DNA from: Streblospio benedicti
Taxonomy: Eukaryota; Annelida; Polychaeta; Spionida; Spionidae
Assembly: GCA_019095985.1 (NCBI GenBank)
Contig: CM032669.1
Span: forward strand, 10,060,270 to 10,124,269
Length of the DNA: 64,000 nt
Reading direction: 5' to 3'
A program made the translations under genes and the position numbers. The stretch's first letter is position 1. The number at the start of each line of letters is the position of its first letter. Under the pieces are notes generated by a model, which was not told the DNA's origin, searched no databases, and was given only the letters and a program-made list of their open reading frames with translations. Shown one piece after another: positions 61,363 through 64,000 of the stretch.

Positions 61363-62194
61363 CGAAAAATATATTTCGCCATCAAATATTTTGGGCAAGC
61401 ATCATTTTTCCTTAAGAGTAGTATCTAAGGTACAAAAAAAATGTTTGCGAAAACTCCTACCAGGGGTTTTCCATACAGAGCCCGCGGACTAGTAGTAAGC
61501 CAAGTATGCACACAGTTTTTAGCCGGACAACATGTTTATTTAGATCAAAGATTATGGTATTTGTAGTAATGTTAGGCCTGAATAAAAAAAATACGTTTGT
61601 GACTTTGGAATGCTCAGATAATATAATAATTTGAAGTTGAAAGGTTAGTGGCTTTAGAAAGTTAATAAACACCCTGAAAGATATTAGATACAAAATGTAC
61701 TAGTATTTAGAACATTAGTCATTAATTAAAAGTAACCTTCGTCACCAATAAAAGTAAACTTCGTCATTACATGAAACTTTAACAGCCGTGCATGCAATAA
61801 TGTAGGATTTTCTACGCTTAATAATAGACCATACATGTGCTCTGTATGTACTAATATAAATATTGACTTACCTTTTGGAATTGGCCTCACAATATCCATT
61901 GTAATGTCCGAATGGAGAAAAGTGACCTATTTATAATGACGAAGACTACTGTGAGTAAAATTCGACGGGTTTCATACAGTGATAATAACTCAGATTAAAC
62001 AGTGTCAAACAGAACATATCATTTACACACCAAAGTACCTTAATTTCTGTTTGGCTAATACCCTTTTATAAATGTAACATAATAATATTTGTGAGATGGA
62101 CTTAGAATAGCAGGTTTTGGGTTACGTACCTGAATTTTGTTTTGTTTTGTTTTTGTTTTTTGTTGTTGTTTTTCAAATGAAGGAGGGGAGTTAA

Positions 62195-62372
62195 AAGGGG
62201 TCAAAAATCCCATTTCCCTAATATTTTGGTTTTATTTCCCACATACCTATTTTGCTTGCCTTTTTCCCCACGTCCCACAAATTTTAAGGCGTTTTCTCAC
62301 ATCCCACTTCATTGAAATCCCACATCCCTTTTTTTCTGTTTTTCCCCCACATCCCGCTTCGTATAAATCCTT
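62195..62372 (+). repeat. Dispersed C/T-rich repeat, copy 3
   Basis: GTTTTATTTCCCACATACCT, CTCACATCCCACTTCATTGA and AATCCCACATCCC match copy 2. The open frame across it is a by-product. Confidence 0.55.
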
Positions 62373-62379
62373 CCCAACG

Positions 62380-63515
62380 AACACTTACATGCCACAACAA
62401 TGCCATACTTCTACTATCGATCAACCCCGCAATGTTTAAACACTGGCAAGTTTTGCTAGAATAATCTACACATCGGTTATCCAAGAGAATGAGAACTCCC
62501 TCTGGAGTATCCAGTTGTCATGTTAGATTTCCATGGCCCCTGCTTCCCGCTCATTTATTCCTACCGACGATTAACGAGCACAGTTACTATGAAGTGAGTC
62601 TAATAATGCGATAGATATCATAGTTTGTAGTTCAGAGTTTTTACAGGAACCACCTCAACCACTAGTTTGCATATATTGGGGAATGTCCATTGCATTAGAT
62701 TATTATCTCCATGCATACTAACACCGTGTACAGTCAGTGTATTAGAAGCTCATAAGTTATTATTCGAATGGGGTGCAGAAAAACACTCAATGATTGTGGA
62801 GTTTAACAGAACAACTATCTCTCACCCCCACAAGTATATTGCCCTTTCCCCCCATGTTTATATTTCATTTTTGGTACTGCATAATGTAAGTCATTAGAAA
62901 GTCAATTTTCGAATTTCCCTCTGATTCTCAGCCAATGAGAATCGAGCATTTACAGCAAAGTGCGCGGGAAAATAATGCATCAGGTATTTGTGTGTGGAGC
63001 TAAATCACACACACAGCAGACGAATTACTCACTGCCATTGCTTTTATTCGATTTTGATTAGGTGAAACAGAAGATGTTATCTCAAATTGGGCAATTAAAG
63101 TGTTAGAAAGACGCACGTCTGCAAGTATGTGGCATTGAAACTGCCAGAATGTAGGGTTAATCTGTAGCGATGCCAGGTGTTAACATGTCATCACTCCATG
63201 GTGGCTGCGATGGTGGAATGGGTGCTTTGAGTGTGTTAAATCAAGAAGGTGGAGTGAAAAAACATGCATGTTGCAATGTTTTGACTTTGGAAGAAGCTGA
63301 GATTAATTTTGCAAAAAAGCATCATTATAGAGATGTGAGGCTGACATTTAGTACTGATTAGGCTGCATCACCTATTTTCTCAAGCTTGGATAATATTTTC
63401 TTTCGTGGAGATGTACATTCTGTTGAAAAGAAAAAAAAGAAAAGTGATCGCCATTAAATTACCAGTTGTTGTGTTCATAAAGCTTGACTTTTTTCTAGTT
63501 GATTTGCTTTATTTT
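62380..63515. other. No gene recognised
   Basis: Mixed sequence without repeats seen elsewhere in the window or convincing exons. Confidence 0.4.
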
Positions 63516-63519
63516 GTTA

Positions 63520-63605
63520 CATAAGCGGGACTCGAACCCACACACCAGTGGTTGCGAGACCAGCAAGATACCATCATCCCAAGCAGCAAACCACTCAATG
63601 TAGTT
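63520..63605 (-). mobile_element. Second tRNA-like SINE family, better-preserved head
   Basis: Read on the minus strand, TTGGGATGATGGTATCTTGC, TGGTCTCGCAACCACTGG and GGGTTCGAGTCCCGCTTATG give a tRNA-like head with an intact box B. A tRNA gene is unlikely, since the acceptor stem does not pair and the sequence repeats at 18391. Confidence 0.5.
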
Positions 63606-63779
63606 AAATGGAAACTTAGGGTTGTAAAACTTGTGCTCGTTAGAAAGATGAGAGAGAAGGTAACTGAAGCTGTATATATTTTTATAGGAAACTCTTGGGT
63701 TGTTATTTTGTTCTGTACTGTACCCATTCATACCTTCTACCACGTTTCCGTTATTACTATATTTGTCCGGTTGTTTCTA

Positions 63780-64000
63780 TCGGTTAGCAGTGCAAAAAGG
63801 ACGTTATGACTATATTTTTTAAAAATTTAATCATCCTTACTTGAATCTGTATTGTCGATATAAGCTATATATAAAATCAAGTATCAATGTTTTATAATAT
63901 GCCGGGAAAAAATGGGAAGTTGAAATATATGTGACACTTATCGCGATAAAATAACAGATTGAAAACTACAAGATTCCACTATTAAACAATATCTTTATTC
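63780..64000 (+). repeat. Dispersed repeat, TATAAGCTATATATAAAATC family, copy B, runs off the window
   Basis: GTGCAAAAAGGACGTTATGA, TATAAGCTATATATAAAATC and TATAATATGCCGGGAAAA match copy A closely. The copy may continue past the end. Confidence 0.75.

Larger units (their letters stand above)
58586..61981. mobile_element. Fold-back element B with arms of about 157-bp tandem units
   Basis: The ends are CATTGTATGAAACCCGTCGA and, in reverse, CACTGTATGAAACCCGTCGA, flanked by ATAAT on both sides (58581-58585, 61982-61986), a likely target duplication. The left arm (to about 59490) and right arm (from about 60880) are long inverted copies. The left arm has three tandem units, with GGTCAAACAGGGGTCAT at 58847, 59003 and 59160. 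The right arm has two (complement at about 61191 and 61346). The 1.4-kb centre holds a nested 132-bp MITE and no recognisable transposase, so the element is non-autonomous. The terminal CACTG recalls CACTA-type ends, but a 5-bp duplication is not typical of them, so I leave the superfamily open. Confidence 0.85.

Noticed and set aside
58586-61981. CACTA (EnSpm) assignment for fold-back element B
   Set aside because: The CACTG start is suggestive, but the flanking match is 5 bases rather than 2-3 and no transposase is present, so I left the superfamily open.

Overview
The window is animal nuclear DNA. It is AT-rich with local GC/CpG-rich islands, sparse spliced coding exons, tRNA-derived SINEs, decayed LINE and Penelope-like copies, and many small inverted-repeat transposons. 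It is non-vertebrate in flavour and probably a marine invertebrate, but I cannot name the species. Two 100-base runs of N (40207-40306, 52864-52963) are assembly gaps. Most open frames longer than 60 codons are chance frames or lie inside repeats.

I can support two host genes well. On the minus strand, 27441-28098 is the first coding exon of a TARP/stargazin-like voltage-gated calcium channel gamma subunit (CACNG family). It has TM1 and the GLW...C start of the claudin-fold first extracellular loop, preceded by an unusual 157-residue low-complexity extension. On the plus strand, 41850-41912 and 46252-46666 fit two exons of an unrecognised acidic protein. The two genes point away from each other. 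Between them lie a GC/trinucleotide-rich island (about 28700-29260) and a block of mobile elements. A third, weaker candidate is a minus-strand terminal exon at 12728-12973.

Layout: 1-3.5 kb, nothing recognised. 3.5-11.4 kb, a cluster of short MITEs. 11.4-24.7 kb, mostly unassigned, with scattered MITEs, a SINE head and GC islands. 24.8-25.9 kb, LINE reverse-transcriptase remnant. 27.4-29.3 kb, calcium-channel gamma exon and its island. 34.5-37.3 kb, fold-back element with arms of about 160-bp tandem units, followed by two transposon-protein fragments. 41.5-46.7 kb, (CA)n, unknown gene exons, tRNA-Met SINE, and a nest of elements including a Penelope-like copy with GIY-YIG endonuclease. 48-50 kb, a 111-bp-arm snapback element and a Harbinger-like MITE. 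57.5-58 kb, SINE copies. 58.6-62.0 kb, a second, well-preserved fold-back element with about 157-bp tandem units in its arms and a 5-bp flanking duplication.

The most distinctive feature is the pair of fold-back elements. Both are built from inverted tandem arrays with nearly the same unit length, and they share short motifs, so they may be one poorly described transposon group. All calls come from reading the sequence; no database search was run.
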